From: Azophilus sp965215035
GTDB taxonomy: Bacteria; Pseudomonadota; Gammaproteobacteria; Pseudomonadales; Azotimanducaceae
NCBI GenBank assembly: GCA_965215035.1
Contig: OZ244040.1
Span: 372,001 to 436,000 of the forward strand
DNA length: 64,000 nucleotides
Direction: 5' to 3'
The position numbers and the translations under genes are program-made. Positions within the stretch are counted from its first letter, which is position 1. Every line of letters begins with the position of its first letter. Below, one piece after another: positions 35,354 through 43,829 of this stretch. The notes under the pieces are model-generated. The model was not told where the DNA came from. It was given only the letters and a program-made list of their open reading frames with translations, and ran no database searches.

Positions 35354-36784
35354 TTACGGAGTGCTGGGCACCTGGGATGCTTGGTAGTTTTCGAACTGCT
35401 CCCGGTATTCCGGCAAGATACCCTCGATGCGCGAGGGCGTGTGCGCCAGGCTCTCCTCGTGCCGCCTCGCCGCCGTACCGAGCCTTGCCGCGATGCGCGG
35501 ATGCTGCGCCGCGACATTGTGTTGTTCAGAGGGGTCAACCTCAACATTGAACAGCCAGGGCAACTCGCCCTGCTCGTTCTCGTCCTCATCCGACCAAGGA
35601 TTCGGGTCGCGCAGAAACAGCTTCCAAGGGCCCTGCCGGTAGGCCACCAGTTCCGTCGAGCCATAGTAGTGGACTTCGTCGCGGACCGGACGCCGCCCGG
35701 TGAAGGTCGGCAGCAGGTCTAGCCCGTCGATATCCACGTAGGCCGCAAGGTCGACACCGGACATCCCCAGGATGGTCGGAAACAGGTCCAGCGTGGTCGC
35801 AAGCGCCCCTGAGGCGGCATCGGCCGGTACCGTGCCCGGCATCCAGGCGATGGCGGGTACCCGATAGCCGCCCTCCCAGGGGCTGCCCTTGGCACCTCGC
35901 AGCAGGCCGGCCGAACCACCGTGCGTGCCGCGCCACCCCCAGGGGCCGTTGTCGCTGGTGAAGATGACAAAGGTGGTTTCGCCCAGACCCAGGCGTCTTA
36001 GCGTTCCGACAATCTCGCCGACGCTCCAGTCGAGTTCTTCAACCACATCGCCATACAGGCCACGCCTGCTTTCCCCCGCCCGCTCCGCGCTGACCGCCAG
36101 CGGTGTATGCGGTGCCGTATAGGGCACATAGAGAAAGAATGGCCGCGTTGCATGCGATTCGATGAACTCCACCGCCTGTTCCGTGAAGCGCCGGGTTAAG
36201 CCGCCCTGGTCCGGGCTGAGTTCGATGGTCCGCCCGTTCTCCATGAGCGGCAGGGGCGGGAAGTTCTGCCGGGCGTAATCCCAGTGTTCATTCTCCGGGC
36301 GCATGTCGTTGGAATACGGCAGCCCGAAGAAGTAGTCGAAGCCGTGGTTGTTGGGCAGGTATTCCGGCAGGTGCCCGAGGTGCCACTTGCCGATCAGGGC
36401 GGTTGCATAGTCCTGCGCCCGCAGGGCGTCGGCAAGGGTCGTCTCCGTGGCGGGCAGACCGCCATCGGAATCGGGAAACAAGACACCCCGCTGGCCGGTC
36501 ATGCCGTTGCGAATCGGCAGGCGGCCGGTAAGCAGGCCCGCCCGGCTCGGCGTGCAGAGCGATGCGGCCGTGTAGAACTGCGTCAGCCGCAACCCTTCCC
36601 GCGCCAGGCGATCCAGGTTCGGGGTCTTGATGGTCGGATGGCCGTAGCTGGCTAGGTCCCCATAGCCGAGATCATCCGCCAACAATATGACGACATTGGG
36701 CCGGGCCGGCACCGCGACCGGGTTCGAACACCCAGACGCCAGCAGCAGGAGACAGGGCGAGACGACCGCCAACAGGCGAGCCAT
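35354..36784 (-). CDS. Lipoprotein sulfatase (formylglycine type I)
   Basis: This 476-residue sulfatase starts at the ATG giving MARLLAVVSPCLLLLASGCS, a lipoprotein signal with the lipobox cysteine at residue 19. VVILLADDLGYGDLASYG provides the calcium ligands, and SLCTPSRAGLLTGR holds Cys77, the formylglycine precursor. GKWHLGHLPEYLPNNHGFD and IFTSDNGPWG are further active-site signatures of arylsulfatase A-type enzymes. Anchored in the periplasm or outer membrane, it would desulfate oligosaccharides taken up by the adjacent locus. The last codon of the gene lies 4 bp from the R1 element at 35349, whose target duplication overlaps the stop region. A 59-bp tandem duplication lies directly at its 5' end. 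Confidence 0.92.
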   Translation of the reverse strand: MARLLAVVSPCLLLLASGCSNPVAVPARPNVVILLADDLGYGDLASYGHPTIKTPNLDRLAREGLRLTQFYTAASLCTPSRAGLLTGRLPIRNGMTGQRGVLFPDSDGGLPATETTLADALRAQDYATALIGKWHLGHLPEYLPNNHGFDYFFGLPYSNDMRPENEHWDYARQNFPPLPLMENGRTIELSPDQGGLTRRFTEQAVEFIESHATRPFFLYVPYTAPHTPLAVSAERAGESRRGLYGDVVEELDWSVGEIVGTLRRLGLGETTFVIFTSDNGPWGWRGTHGGSAGLLRGAKGSPWEGGYRVPAIAWMPGTVPADAASGALATTLDLFPTILGMSGVDLAAYVDIDGLDLLPTFTGRRPVRDEVHYYGSTELVAYRQGPWKLFLRDPNPWSDEDENEQGELPWLFNVEVDPSEQHNVAAQHPRIAARLGTAARRHEESLAHTPSRIEGILPEYREQFENYQASQVPSTP

Positions 36785-36900
36785 CGGGCTCAACGTGCAC
36801 AACATAGCGGTCCGACGCGAAGCCATGGGATGCACCCGCCCTTCGGGCTCAACGCGCGCAACATGGCGGTTCGATGCGAAGCCATGGGGATGTACCCGCC
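36784..36900. repeat. Tandem duplication at 5' end of sulfatase gene
   Basis: Two copies (36784-36840 and 36843-36900, period 59 bp) share CGGGCTCAACG.GC.CAACAT, GCGAAGCCATGG and end in ACCCGCC. Two further short ACCCGCC units follow at 36907-36936. The first copy touches the sulfatase start codon, so the duplication doubles its upstream region. The period is not a multiple of three, which argues that the region is not translated. Confidence 0.7.
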
Positions 36901-36975
36901 TTGATCGATGCACCCGCCCTGCTCGACGCACCCGCCTTACTCGACCCTGACGAACACCACGAGCCGGCGGGGAAT

Positions 36976-37081
36976 ATCATCCTCGACATGCGGGTGGGCT
37001 ATGGCCTAGGTTCGATCTCGATAAGAACATCATCCTCGACATCCAGGCAGGCTAGGGCGCAGGTTCGATTTCGATAAGGAG
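36976..37081. repeat. Tandem duplication of carboxylase gene 3' end
   Basis: Copies at 36976-37027 and 37029-37081 (period 53 bp) share ATCATCCTCGACAT and GGTTCGAT.TCGATAAG. The right copy includes the last eight codons and stop of the carboxylase gene; the left copy repeats those codons and a stop just downstream. Confidence 0.7.
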
Positions 37082-39043
37082 CGCGTCCATGGCGATCTGT
37101 TCGTTCGCCTGTGCGTGCACTGCGAGCACCGTGCCATCCACCTCGGCGGTGATCTCGTGCTGCATCTTCATGGCTTCAAGCCATGCCAGGCGCTGGCCCC
37201 TGGTCACCGAATCGCCCGGCCCGACGAAAATCTCCAGCAGTTGCCCGTGCATGGGGGAGACGACCCTGCCGCTACCCACGCCATCATCGGCCGCGCCGCC
37301 GGCGGCAATGTCGCGCACCGTAAACTCCAGTGTTTCCGTCGCCAGCGTAAGCGTCACGCCATCCCCGTGGGCATGGTAGGCAATGCTGTGTCGTTCGTCC
37401 CCGGCTTGCAGGCTCAGTGTTCGCTCAGCAAAATCCAGCACCCTAAACTCAACGCGGTAATCCCCACCGTCGGATAGCAAGTAACTTTGCGGGCCGGTTG
37501 GACGTACAGTGAAGGTGGCGAGCTGGTCGCCGGTTCGATAGACACTGACAGCGTCGATACTCCCCGCACTCGACCAGTTCAGCAGTTCCGAATTGACGCC
37601 GACGGCCTCGGACAGGGCCATGGACGTACGCAGCTTGTATTGCACCACCGCCGTCATGCCCAGTTCCTGGCACCCGGGGGCGAGGCTGAATCCCTGCTCG
37701 CCATATTCGTCGTCGATAAAGGCCGTGGTGGCCCGCCCCCGGGCGAAAGATTTCCGCCCAAGCGCATCGATTAGGAAGTCGCGATTGGTCGCCGGGCCCA
37801 CCAGAAAGCTGGCGGAAAGCGCCTTGACAAGACGCCGACGGGCTTCCTCCCGCGTTCTGCCGCTGGCGATAATTTTCGCCAGCATGGGGTCGTAGTAGGG
37901 TGAAACCTCGCTGCCACTTTCCACGCCGGCGTCCACACGTATGCCGGCCCCCTTGGGGACACACCAGTGTTCGATGGTGCCCGTGCTCGGCAGAAAGTCG
38001 TTTTGCGGATCTTCCGCATACAAACGCACCTCGATGGCGTGCCCGGAGAGCTGTACCCGATCCTGCTCGAACCCCAGAGATTCACCGGCGGCCACCTGCA
38101 ACTGCAGTGCAACCAAATCGAGGCCCGTGACCAGTTCGGTGATCGGATGCTCCACCTGCAGCCGGGTATTCATCTCAAGGAAGTAGAAGACGCCGTCTTC
38201 GCCGAGCAGAAACTCCACGGTGCCCGCACCGACGTAACGCACCGCCCGTGCGGCGGCAACGGCCGCCTCGCCCATCGTTGCCCGAAGTTCCGGGGTCATC
38301 ACCGGGCAGGGTGCCTCCTCGATCACCTTCTGATGGCGCCGCTGCACCGAGCAGTCCCGCTCGCCCAAATAGACGATGTTGCCGTGCCGGTCGCCGAATA
38401 CCTGAACCTCGACATGGCGTGGGCGGACGATGGCTTTCTCTAGGATAAGCTCGTCGGCACCGAACGCACTCAACGCCTCGGACCGGGCGGTTGCTATGCC
38501 GTTTGCCAATTGCGAGGCGTCCTGTACCAACCGCATACCCCGCCCGCCGCCACCGGCGGCGGCCTTGATCATGAGCGGGAAACCGATGCCCCGCGCCGCC
38601 TGCATCAGGGTTTCCGTGGCCTGGTCTTCGCCCTGGTAGCCCGGGATACAGGGCACGCCGGCCTCGATCATTGCCCGTTTGGCGCGCGCTTTGTCGCCCA
38701 TAAGGTCGATGGCGTGCTCCGACGGGCCGACGAAGACTATGCCAGCGGCCCCACAGGCCCGCGCAAAGGCCCCGTTCTCGGATAGGAACCCGTAGCCCGG
38801 GTGGATGGCGTCGCTGCCGGTCTCGCGCGCGGCCTCGAGGATTCGCTCGATGTCCAAGTAGGATTCCGCCGCTGCCGGCGGCCCGATGTAGGCCGCCCGG
38901 TCCGCGGTTTTGACATGCAGGGCGTTGCGGTCCGCATCGGAGTAGACGGCTACCGTCTCAATACCCATCGCCTCGGCGGTGTGCATGATTCGACAGGCGA
39001 TTTCGCCCCGATTGGCAATCAGTAGTCGCTGTATTGAGCTCAT
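37052..39043 (-). CDS. Acyl-CoA carboxylase biotin-carboxylase/biotin-carrier subunit
   Basis: This 663-residue protein is the alpha subunit of a biotin-dependent acyl-CoA carboxylase. The start is the ATG giving MSSIQRLLIANRGEIACRIM. The ATP-grasp biotin carboxylase has KAAAGGGGRGMRLV near residue 160, ERDCSVQRRHQKVIEEAP near residue 230, and EMNTRLQVEHPITE near residue 290. The carrier domain at the end has EAMKMQHE, with Lys626 as the biotin site. Length and layout fit methylcrotonyl-, geranyl- or propionyl-CoA carboxylases. No carboxyltransferase beta subunit or dehydrogenase is adjacent, so the exact acyl-CoA cannot be named. The gene end carries a 53-bp tandem duplication. Confidence 0.92.
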   Translation of the reverse strand: MSSIQRLLIANRGEIACRIMHTAEAMGIETVAVYSDADRNALHVKTADRAAYIGPPAAAESYLDIERILEAARETGSDAIHPGYGFLSENGAFARACGAAGIVFVGPSEHAIDLMGDKARAKRAMIEAGVPCIPGYQGEDQATETLMQAARGIGFPLMIKAAAGGGGRGMRLVQDASQLANGIATARSEALSAFGADELILEKAIVRPRHVEVQVFGDRHGNIVYLGERDCSVQRRHQKVIEEAPCPVMTPELRATMGEAAVAAARAVRYVGAGTVEFLLGEDGVFYFLEMNTRLQVEHPITELVTGLDLVALQLQVAAGESLGFEQDRVQLSGHAIEVRLYAEDPQNDFLPSTGTIEHWCVPKGAGIRVDAGVESGSEVSPYYDPMLAKIIASGRTREEARRRLVKALSASFLVGPATNRDFLIDALGRKSFARGRATTAFIDDEYGEQGFSLAPGCQELGMTAVVQYKLRTSMALSEAVGVNSELLNWSSAGSIDAVSVYRTGDQLATFTVRPTGPQSYLLSDGGDYRVEFRVLDFAERTLSLQAGDERHSIAYHAHGDGVTLTLATETLEFTVRDIAAGGAADDGVGSGRVVSPMHGQLLEIFVGPGDSVTRGQRLAWLEAMKMQHEITAEVDGTVLAVHAQANEQIAMDALLIEIEPAP

Positions 39044-39239
39044 TGTGGGCAGCCGTCTGTTACTTTCCAGCTTTCGCGTCGCTTGCCGGGGAAACAGACG
39101 CGGAGTGTAAGTCACCGCCGATGGGAGTGTAAGTGCTCTGGGGCGTTCATGCCGTCGTCCCGGCCGGCGGCCTCGCGGCGCAGCCGGCACCACGCCGCCT
39201 GTTCGACTTCATCTATTCGGCGTTTGAGCGGCTCTGAAA

Positions 39240-39359
39240 TCAGGAACGTTGGGTGAGGCGCCAGCTCTCGTTGCCGGTCTCGATGATGTCGCGGTGATGG
39301 GTGGGACGGTCGGACAAGGCCGTCGTCATCTTCGGGTCCCCGAACACGGACACCAGATT
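39240..39359 (-). pseudogene. IS21-family IstB C-terminal remnant
   Basis: On the minus strand the frame reads NLVSVFGDPKMTTALSDRPT, then HHRDIIETGNESWRLTQRS and a stop at 39240-39242. This is the characteristic end of the IS21 helper ATPase IstB (VFGD.KMTTALLDRLTHH..IIETGN). The rest of the gene and IstA are missing. The surrounding 39044-39486 is otherwise non-coding; a duplicated 9-mer AGTGTAAGT at 39103 and 39127 may be a leftover of the element end. Confidence 0.75.
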
Positions 39360-39486
39360 GACACACCGCAAGCCCATCACTACTCTGCCGATGTATGGGC
39401 TGACACTTGACGAGTGGGTGACTTTTCGCTTTGTGACCCAGGCCGCGCATTAAGGGGGCTAGCTGGCCGGTACACATGGAGACAGC

Positions 39487-39756
39487 ATGAATGTAAGCTC
39501 TGACTGGCTTGGCGATTCCTCACAGCGTGTTGCTGAAAGCCTAGTTGAATTCACAAAATCCGCCGAGCTGCTGTCGAATGACCCGCACTTGGTGGAAAGG
39601 TACGCGCAGAAGTGGATTGGCGTGTGCTCCGGCGAGGTGAAGGCAGCCGAGGACGACCTAGAGTCATTGCTGAGAGCACTAGATCGTCAACACATCGTTC
39701 GCTCGGAAACGGTTGTTCGATTTATCGAGAAAGAGCAGCGGACGTTGATTCTCTAG
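39487..39756 (+). CDS. Small DUF5678-like protein paired with protease
   Basis: An 89-residue protein starting MNVSSDWLGDSSQRVAESLV. The central motif VERYAQKWIGVCSGEVKAAEDDLESLL resembles the DUF5678 pattern (Y.GKW.....G.V.A...DLE..L). Such proteins are usually encoded directly before a retropepsin-like aspartic protease, as here, with only 2 bp between. The pair resembles a small two-gene accessory module, possibly toxin-antitoxin-like, but no function is established to my knowledge. Composition is less GC-rich than the neighbours, suggesting recent acquisition together with the adjacent IS21 remnant. Confidence 0.7.
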   Translation: MNVSSDWLGDSSQRVAESLVEFTKSAELLSNDPHLVERYAQKWIGVCSGEVKAAEDDLESLLRALDRQHIVRSETVVRFIEKEQRTLIL

Positions 39757-39758
39757 GC

Positions 39759-40196
39759 ATGCTTTCTGGGAGATTTGGCGAGTCGTCCGGGCGCCCCTAT
39801 ATGTCCGCCCGAGTCCACATCCCGAAATTCGACTTGGCTGGCAACGTATCTTTCATATTCGATACGGGTGCCGATAAGACGGTTTTGATGCCTGTGGATG
39901 CCATGACACTTGGGATTGACTACAGCCTGCTATCAAACCCATCCGAGTCGTTTGGAATCGGAGGATCAGTACTCACCTATGTCGAGCCAGCCCGGGTCGC
40001 CTTTGTCGACATCAACGGGCGATTGATCTACGGCTACAACATTCAGCTTCTAATCCACCATCCAACGCCCGAAGCGATGCGGGTACCATCATTGCTGGGT
40101 AGAAACATCATAGACCGATGGCGCGTGACCTACGACAAGTCCGCTGCCTCGTTATCAGCGGAAGTTCTTTCAGCAGACATGGAGCTACCAGCGTAA
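39759..40196 (+). CDS. Retropepsin-like aspartic protease
   Basis: A 145-residue protein beginning MLSGRFGESSGRPYMSARVH. FIFDTGADKTVL near residue 38 is the catalytic D-T-G-A motif of retroviral-type aspartic proteases, and the later LLGRNIIDRWRV matches the typical ILG-D..... segment. A single-domain protein of this size would need to dimerise. It starts 2 bp after the DUF5678-like gene, so the two are probably translated together. The substrate is unknown. Lower GC content again sets this pair apart from the flanking genes. Confidence 0.82.
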   Translation: MLSGRFGESSGRPYMSARVHIPKFDLAGNVSFIFDTGADKTVLMPVDAMTLGIDYSLLSNPSESFGIGGSVLTYVEPARVAFVDINGRLIYGYNIQLLIHHPTPEAMRVPSLLGRNIIDRWRVTYDKSAASLSAEVLSADMELPA

Positions 40197-40294
40197 TTTG
40201 CGGCGCATAGATGCCCGCCCGCGGTGCCGCGCACATGGACTTTGGCGCCCGGCGGCGAAATAATTCACCTTCGGTTTCGAGGAGGCAACGGCAC

Positions 40295-40765
40295 ATGTCC
40301 ACTTTTCACGACCTGACCATGAACGCAATCACCGGAGAGCCGGTGCCGTTCGAACAGTACAAGGGCGCCGCCTGCCTAGTGGTCAACCTCGCCAGTCAGT
40401 GAGGCTTCACGCGCCAGTACGCAGGTCTGCGTACCCTGCATGCGGAAGGCAAGGTGACCGTGCTCGGTTTTCCCTGCAACCAATTTGGTCGGCAGGAACC
40501 CGGTTCCAACCAGGAAATCCTGAAGTTCGCGCAATCCCGCTACGATGCGAACTTTCCAATGTTCGAAAAGGTTGAAGTCAACGGGGCGGGTGCCTGTGCG
40601 TTATACCGCTATCTCAAGTCCCGCAAGCCGGGCCCCAAGGGCGCCGACATCGCGTGGAACTTCACCAAGTTCCTGGTCGATGCGCAGGGCGAGGTGCTCG
40701 CACGCTACGAGCCCGGCATTGGGCCGGAAGCTATCGGAGAAGACCTCTCGAACCACGGCCTATAG
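40295..40765 (+). CDS. Glutathione peroxidase, selenoprotein (in-frame UGA = Sec36)
   Basis: A 156-residue glutathione peroxidase whose catalytic position is an in-frame TGA (40400-40402). The sequence reads MSTFHDLTMNAITGEPVPFE, VVNLASQ, then TGA, then GFTRQYAGL, exactly where family members have Cys or Sec (NVAS.C/U G.T.QY). FPCNQFGRQEPGSN and WNFTKFLVD supply the Gln and Trp of the catalytic tetrad. A ribosome-binding site GGAGG is at 40281-40285. A hairpin 15-32 nt after the TGA fits a bacterial SECIS. Gene finders that treat TGA as stop will split it into two short pieces. It reduces peroxides in the cytosol. Sec synthesis and insertion genes must lie elsewhere. Confidence 0.9.
40417..40434 (+). 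promoter_or_regulatory. SECIS hairpin in glutathione peroxidase mRNA
   Basis: GTACGCA-GGTC-TGCGTAC forms a perfect 7-bp stem with a GGUC loop, 15 nt after the UGA. The apical part GCAGGUCUGC is the same as that of the E. coli fdhF SECIS as I recall it. This supports SelB-dependent reading of the UGA as selenocysteine. Confidence 0.82.
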
Positions 40766-40986
40766 GAGTTTTCGCCCCGGCAACCGAAGCACCGACGCAC
40801 AGGGAAGCGGCTACTTTCATGCGAGTCGGCAACCCGGTGCGCCGGGACGCTGACGTGTGTGGGGAACAGGGTACTTCTCATTCGGTGGTCAGCCCCAGAG
40901 GACTCGTATGCTTAGGAAGGTGTTTAGCAAAATGCACGGCCGTCAATCAGGACAGCTTGCGGTCTAGCCGGTAGCGGCGCTCAAGT
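40766..40986. other. Intergenic region with diverged repeat
   Basis: No gene is supported. About 40773-40830 resembles the region before and within the 36-bp repeat at 19446 (CGCCCCGGC, GCACAGGGAAG, TACTTTCATGC). A second GGGTACTTCTCATTCGG follows at 40870. Confidence 0.45.
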
Positions 40987-41121
40987 TCAGCCCAAGTCGG
41001 TTCTCGACTCTCGCTTCGCGTCTTTACCGCGTGGCGCGAGCAGGACGCTTTCTAGGGAACCCATCAATTCATCTTTGGTCACTTCGCGCCGTTCTTCCCT
41101 GTCGAACGGTTTGCGGTTCAT
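40987..41121 (-). CDS. Small basic protein downstream of NotI-like nuclease
   Basis: A 44-residue protein MNRKPFDREERREVTKDELM with tail SLESVLLAPRGKDAKRE. It has a good ribosome-binding site (GGAG, 6 bp before the ATG) and begins 22 bp after the restriction nuclease stop, so it is probably the third gene of the restriction-modification operon. It may be a control or accessory protein, but no helix-turn-helix is evident. The family is not recognised. Confidence 0.5.
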   Translation of the reverse strand: MNRKPFDREERREVTKDELMGSLESVLLAPRGKDAKRESRTDLG

Positions 41122-41143
41122 TGTGGACTCCGCCTGTGTTTGG

Positions 41144-42085
41144 TCATGGGACTGTGAACTCCGCAACGACGGCATCGGAGCGAAGTTTCGTGCGAATAAC
41201 GTCGAACTCGGGAAAGGAAGGCGTGTCCAGCAGGTGCGCCCAACATGCGTCGCCGTTCCGCGTTGGAAAGACGGGGCCGGCGTAAAGTGTCAATTCGCCG
41301 GGATTCTCGATGCTCGCTGCGAGCACGTTGACTTCATCCAGCGTCCAATCCGGCCGTTTCAGTTCGTTCAGGCGGATGCCGGTGTTCGTAGCGATGTAGT
41401 CCGTGAGGGCGTCCTGCACGACCCAAATCGTGCGACCTCCCCAATGGTTGACGATTTGCGACTTGACGACGAGTTGCGATGCCATCCGCGCCCAAACCTG
41501 CCGGACATTGACGCCCGGCGACTGGCGTTGTTCCGGTATCTGCCCAACGCCGAATAGAACCGCGTCGCAGAAAGCGTTTCGGATGTCGGTGCGCTCGTTG
41601 CGGTTCCCGCCCGATGTTGAGGCGGTCATTATCTCCACGACGACCGGGGGTCGCTGACCGCAGCGCAGAACATAATCGAGCCGGTAGTTGATGCCTTCCT
41701 CGCGGGAACTCAACGCGACTTCCGACCAAACCCGAACAAAATCGCCGCTGACAAATCCGCCGAGATTCAACACGCGCCGGAAAAGTGGTGCCTGTGCGGC
41801 AGAAGGACGCCCCGCCATGAACGACAGTAGGCGATGCGGACAAATGGCCCATGTGCGATTCGTTCGCACAGAGCAAACTCCGCATGGAATGTCGCCCGCC
41901 CTCCGCACGGAAGCATCGAAGAACGGCGCGAGAGGCTGCTCTTCGGACGGCCAACGAGCCATGTCGCGATTACCGCCGCCGTTGCACAGAGCGTTGCCCA
42001 TGTGCGGACAGGTCGCATTTAGCGATTCGCCTTGACGGTCGCCCGCTGACAGAACACGTCCGAACAATTCGTGGACTAGAGGCAC
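41144..42085 (-). CDS. NotI-family type II restriction endonuclease
   Basis: This 313-residue protein (GTG start) matches the layout of NotI-like nucleases: HELFGRVLS at the start, then a four-cysteine zinc/iron motif spread as TCPHMGNALCNGGGNRD, GDIPCGVCSVR and ICPHRLL, followed by a PD-(D/E)XK core with INYRLDYVL and PVVVEIMTAST. NotI and its relative EagI recognise GC-rich palindromes (GCGGCCGC, CGGCCG), so a similar site is plausible here. The gene overlaps the methyltransferase gene by 10 bp, which ties the two as one restriction-modification operon. Family call is from the cysteine pattern and context; the recognition site is inferred. Confidence 0.78.
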   Translation of the reverse strand: MPLVHELFGRVLSAGDRQGESLNATCPHMGNALCNGGGNRDMARWPSEEQPLAPFFDASVRRAGDIPCGVCSVRTNRTWAICPHRLLSFMAGRPSAAQAPLFRRVLNLGGFVSGDFVRVWSEVALSSREEGINYRLDYVLRCGQRPPVVVEIMTASTSGGNRNERTDIRNAFCDAVLFGVGQIPEQRQSPGVNVRQVWARMASQLVVKSQIVNHWGGRTIWVVQDALTDYIATNTGIRLNELKRPDWTLDEVNVLAASIENPGELTLYAGPVFPTRNGDACWAHLLDTPSFPEFDVIRTKLRSDAVVAEFTVP

Positions 42086-43119
42086 AGCGCGGTTCTGACA
42101 CTGTCGGCAATAGCACGTCCCAATGGCGGTGGTACGGCGTTCGCCACTTGCCGGTGCTGGTCGAGGTTCGGAACTGTCCCGGTTCTACGCCTGATCGGGC
42201 CGACGAAAACATGCCTGTCGGGGAAGCCCTGAATGCGGGCGGCCTCTCGCGGCGTGATGTACCGATCCTCCACAGGATGGTACATGGCTTCGCCGCAACG
42301 AAGGGTGAGTGAAGGTTGCGAGCGGTCGAGACGGCGGAACTTTGTGGAGTCCTTCGCCTTGAGGTTGCGCACAACGTTCGCGGGTGCGCCGGGAACCTTC
42401 GACAGCCATTGCCCTTCCGGCACGAACGATATGCGGTGCCTATCACGGTCGGGCGTCACGTCCACATGGTTCGGTATTGCCGGTTCTTCCGTTGCGGGCA
42501 CGGCGGCGGGAAGATCGTTTATGGCGTCGCCCACCGTTCGCGGCGGCTCGAGCAACGCCGAAAACGGCGGGAAGCGATAGTCCTGTCCGGAGGGGATGCA
42601 CACGATTACCGCACGGCGTCGCTTCTGCGGCACGCCGAAGTCCGTCGCATCCAACAACGTCGAATGCAAGTCGTATCCGATCCTGGCGAACTCATCCGCA
42701 AGTATGTCCACGACCGTCGCGTGATCTGTCGCAGCCGCGACTAGGAACTTGGGGACTTGCTCGATCACAACGGCAATTGGGCGAAATGCGTCAGCGAAGC
42801 GAACCATCTCGAACACGAGTCCGCCACGCGGGTCTTTCAGTCCGCCGCGCAATCCCATTTGGCTGTATGGTTGGCATGGTGGCCCGCCGTGGAGCAACGC
42901 CAATTCCCCCGCCTTCATGTCTAGCGCGGCCATCATCCTCAAAGGGTCGATTGCATGCACATCAACTCGCCACACGACCTTGCGCGGATCGTTCAGTATA
43001 AGAGTCGAAGCGCAATGCTGATCTAGTTCAACCGCCCACCGGGTCGTGAATCCGGCAGAATCGACGCCCACATCCAAACCGCCCGCACCTGCAAAGAGGC
43101 TTAATGCTGGATGCCTCAT
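42076..43119 (-). CDS. C5-cytosine DNA methyltransferase of type II R-M system
   Basis: A 347-residue DNA (cytosine-5) methyltransferase with all key motifs in order: I LSLFAGAGGLDVG at residue 7, IV GGPPCQPYSQ with catalytic Cys near residue 81, VI VVIEQVPKF (EQV replacing the usual ENV), VIII QKRRRAVIV, and IX-X YITPREAARIQGFPD near the end. It protects host DNA from the downstream NotI-like nuclease. Its start codon overlaps the end of an IS1595 transposase fragment by 4 bp, so the R-M module and the transposon were joined by a recombination or insertion event. No separate promoter was recognised; transcription may come from within the fragment. Confidence 0.92.
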   Translation of the reverse strand: MRHPALSLFAGAGGLDVGVDSAGFTTRWAVELDQHCASTLILNDPRKVVWRVDVHAIDPLRMMAALDMKAGELALLHGGPPCQPYSQMGLRGGLKDPRGGLVFEMVRFADAFRPIAVVIEQVPKFLVAAATDHATVVDILADEFARIGYDLHSTLLDATDFGVPQKRRRAVIVCIPSGQDYRFPPFSALLEPPRTVGDAINDLPAAVPATEEPAIPNHVDVTPDRDRHRISFVPEGQWLSKVPGAPANVVRNLKAKDSTKFRRLDRSQPSLTLRCGEAMYHPVEDRYITPREAARIQGFPDRHVFVGPIRRRTGTVPNLDQHRQVANAVPPPLGRAIADSVRTALCL

Positions 43120-43697
43120 ACAGCCACCGGCGCAGCGGATTCGCCATTGTCGGCAATCAAGGCGGTGGAGTCGGGTTCAACCGCGCCCCCAACAAACCCG
43201 ATCAGCGTGTGAGTGTCCGTGCGATCCACAGGTTCAGCCTTAACCTTGCCGCCGCGCTGCCGGACGCCGACGACTGCCGTCTTTCCCACCGCGCCGCGCC
43301 CCGTGCGTCGCCTCTTGGCCTCATGCTTTTTGGCCTCTTTGCGGCCGATGCACGTCTCGTCAACTTCGACCGTATCCCGTAGCGTGAAGTCTTCGCGCCC
43401 GCATCCTTCGCGGATGCGATGGGGCATGTGCCAAGCCGTCCGACATTTAACGCCAAGTTCTTTCGACAATTGCATGACGTATATGCCCTTGCGACCCGTC
43501 AAGACGTTGTAGATCGCGCAAATCCAGTCCCGAAAGGGCCGCTTGGTTGCGCGCACGCATGTGCGGGTGGTAGCCGTGAAACGCTTGCGGCAACCTTTGT
43601 GGCGGTAGTGGCGCTTGCGGCTGGTGTTGTGCCCATTGCCCGCCGCGTCGTACTCGACTACCGCCGTCACCGCATTCCCTTGATCAACCTTGTGCAT
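43116..43697 (-). pseudogene. IS1595-family transposase fragment
   Basis: The 193-residue frame contains the zinc-ribbon tail HYRHKGCRKRF, the region FRDWICAIYNVLTGRKGIYVMQLSKEL, the first catalytic aspartate context TVEVDETCIGRKE, and VGKTAVVGVRQRGGKVKAE. The C-terminal catalytic part (normally continuing with a second aspartate, an asparagine or histidine, and a glutamate) is missing; the frame ends in ALIADNGESAAPVAV. The N-terminus is also shortened, although EHRHPPFPVDLNNAQG in another frame may be its beginning. It is therefore a double-truncated IS1595 relative. The family normally makes 8-bp target duplications, the same length as the R1 elements. Confidence 0.8.
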
Positions 43698-43730
43698 TAT
43701 TCAAGTCAACCGGGAAAGGAGGATGGCGGT

Positions 43731-43821
43731 GTTCGAGGACACATACTCGATGTGGACGGAGAAGCATGGCCATCCAGCGAGTATACATCGTGCAGGTGGT
43801 CGTGTTCGAGGACGCATACTC
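43731..43821. repeat. Short direct repeat near IS1595 fragment
   Basis: GTTCGAGGAC.CATACTCG occurs at 43731-43749 and 43803-43821 (one mismatch, period 72 bp) between the transposase fragment and the isomerase fragment. It could be a leftover of element ends or of repeated insertions. Confidence 0.5.
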
Positions 43822-43829
43822 GTGTTCTC

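Noticed and set aside
40211..40402. A 63-residue stand-alone protein ending at the TGA at 40400.
   Set aside because: Homology to glutathione peroxidase continues in the same frame after the TGA, and a SECIS hairpin is present.
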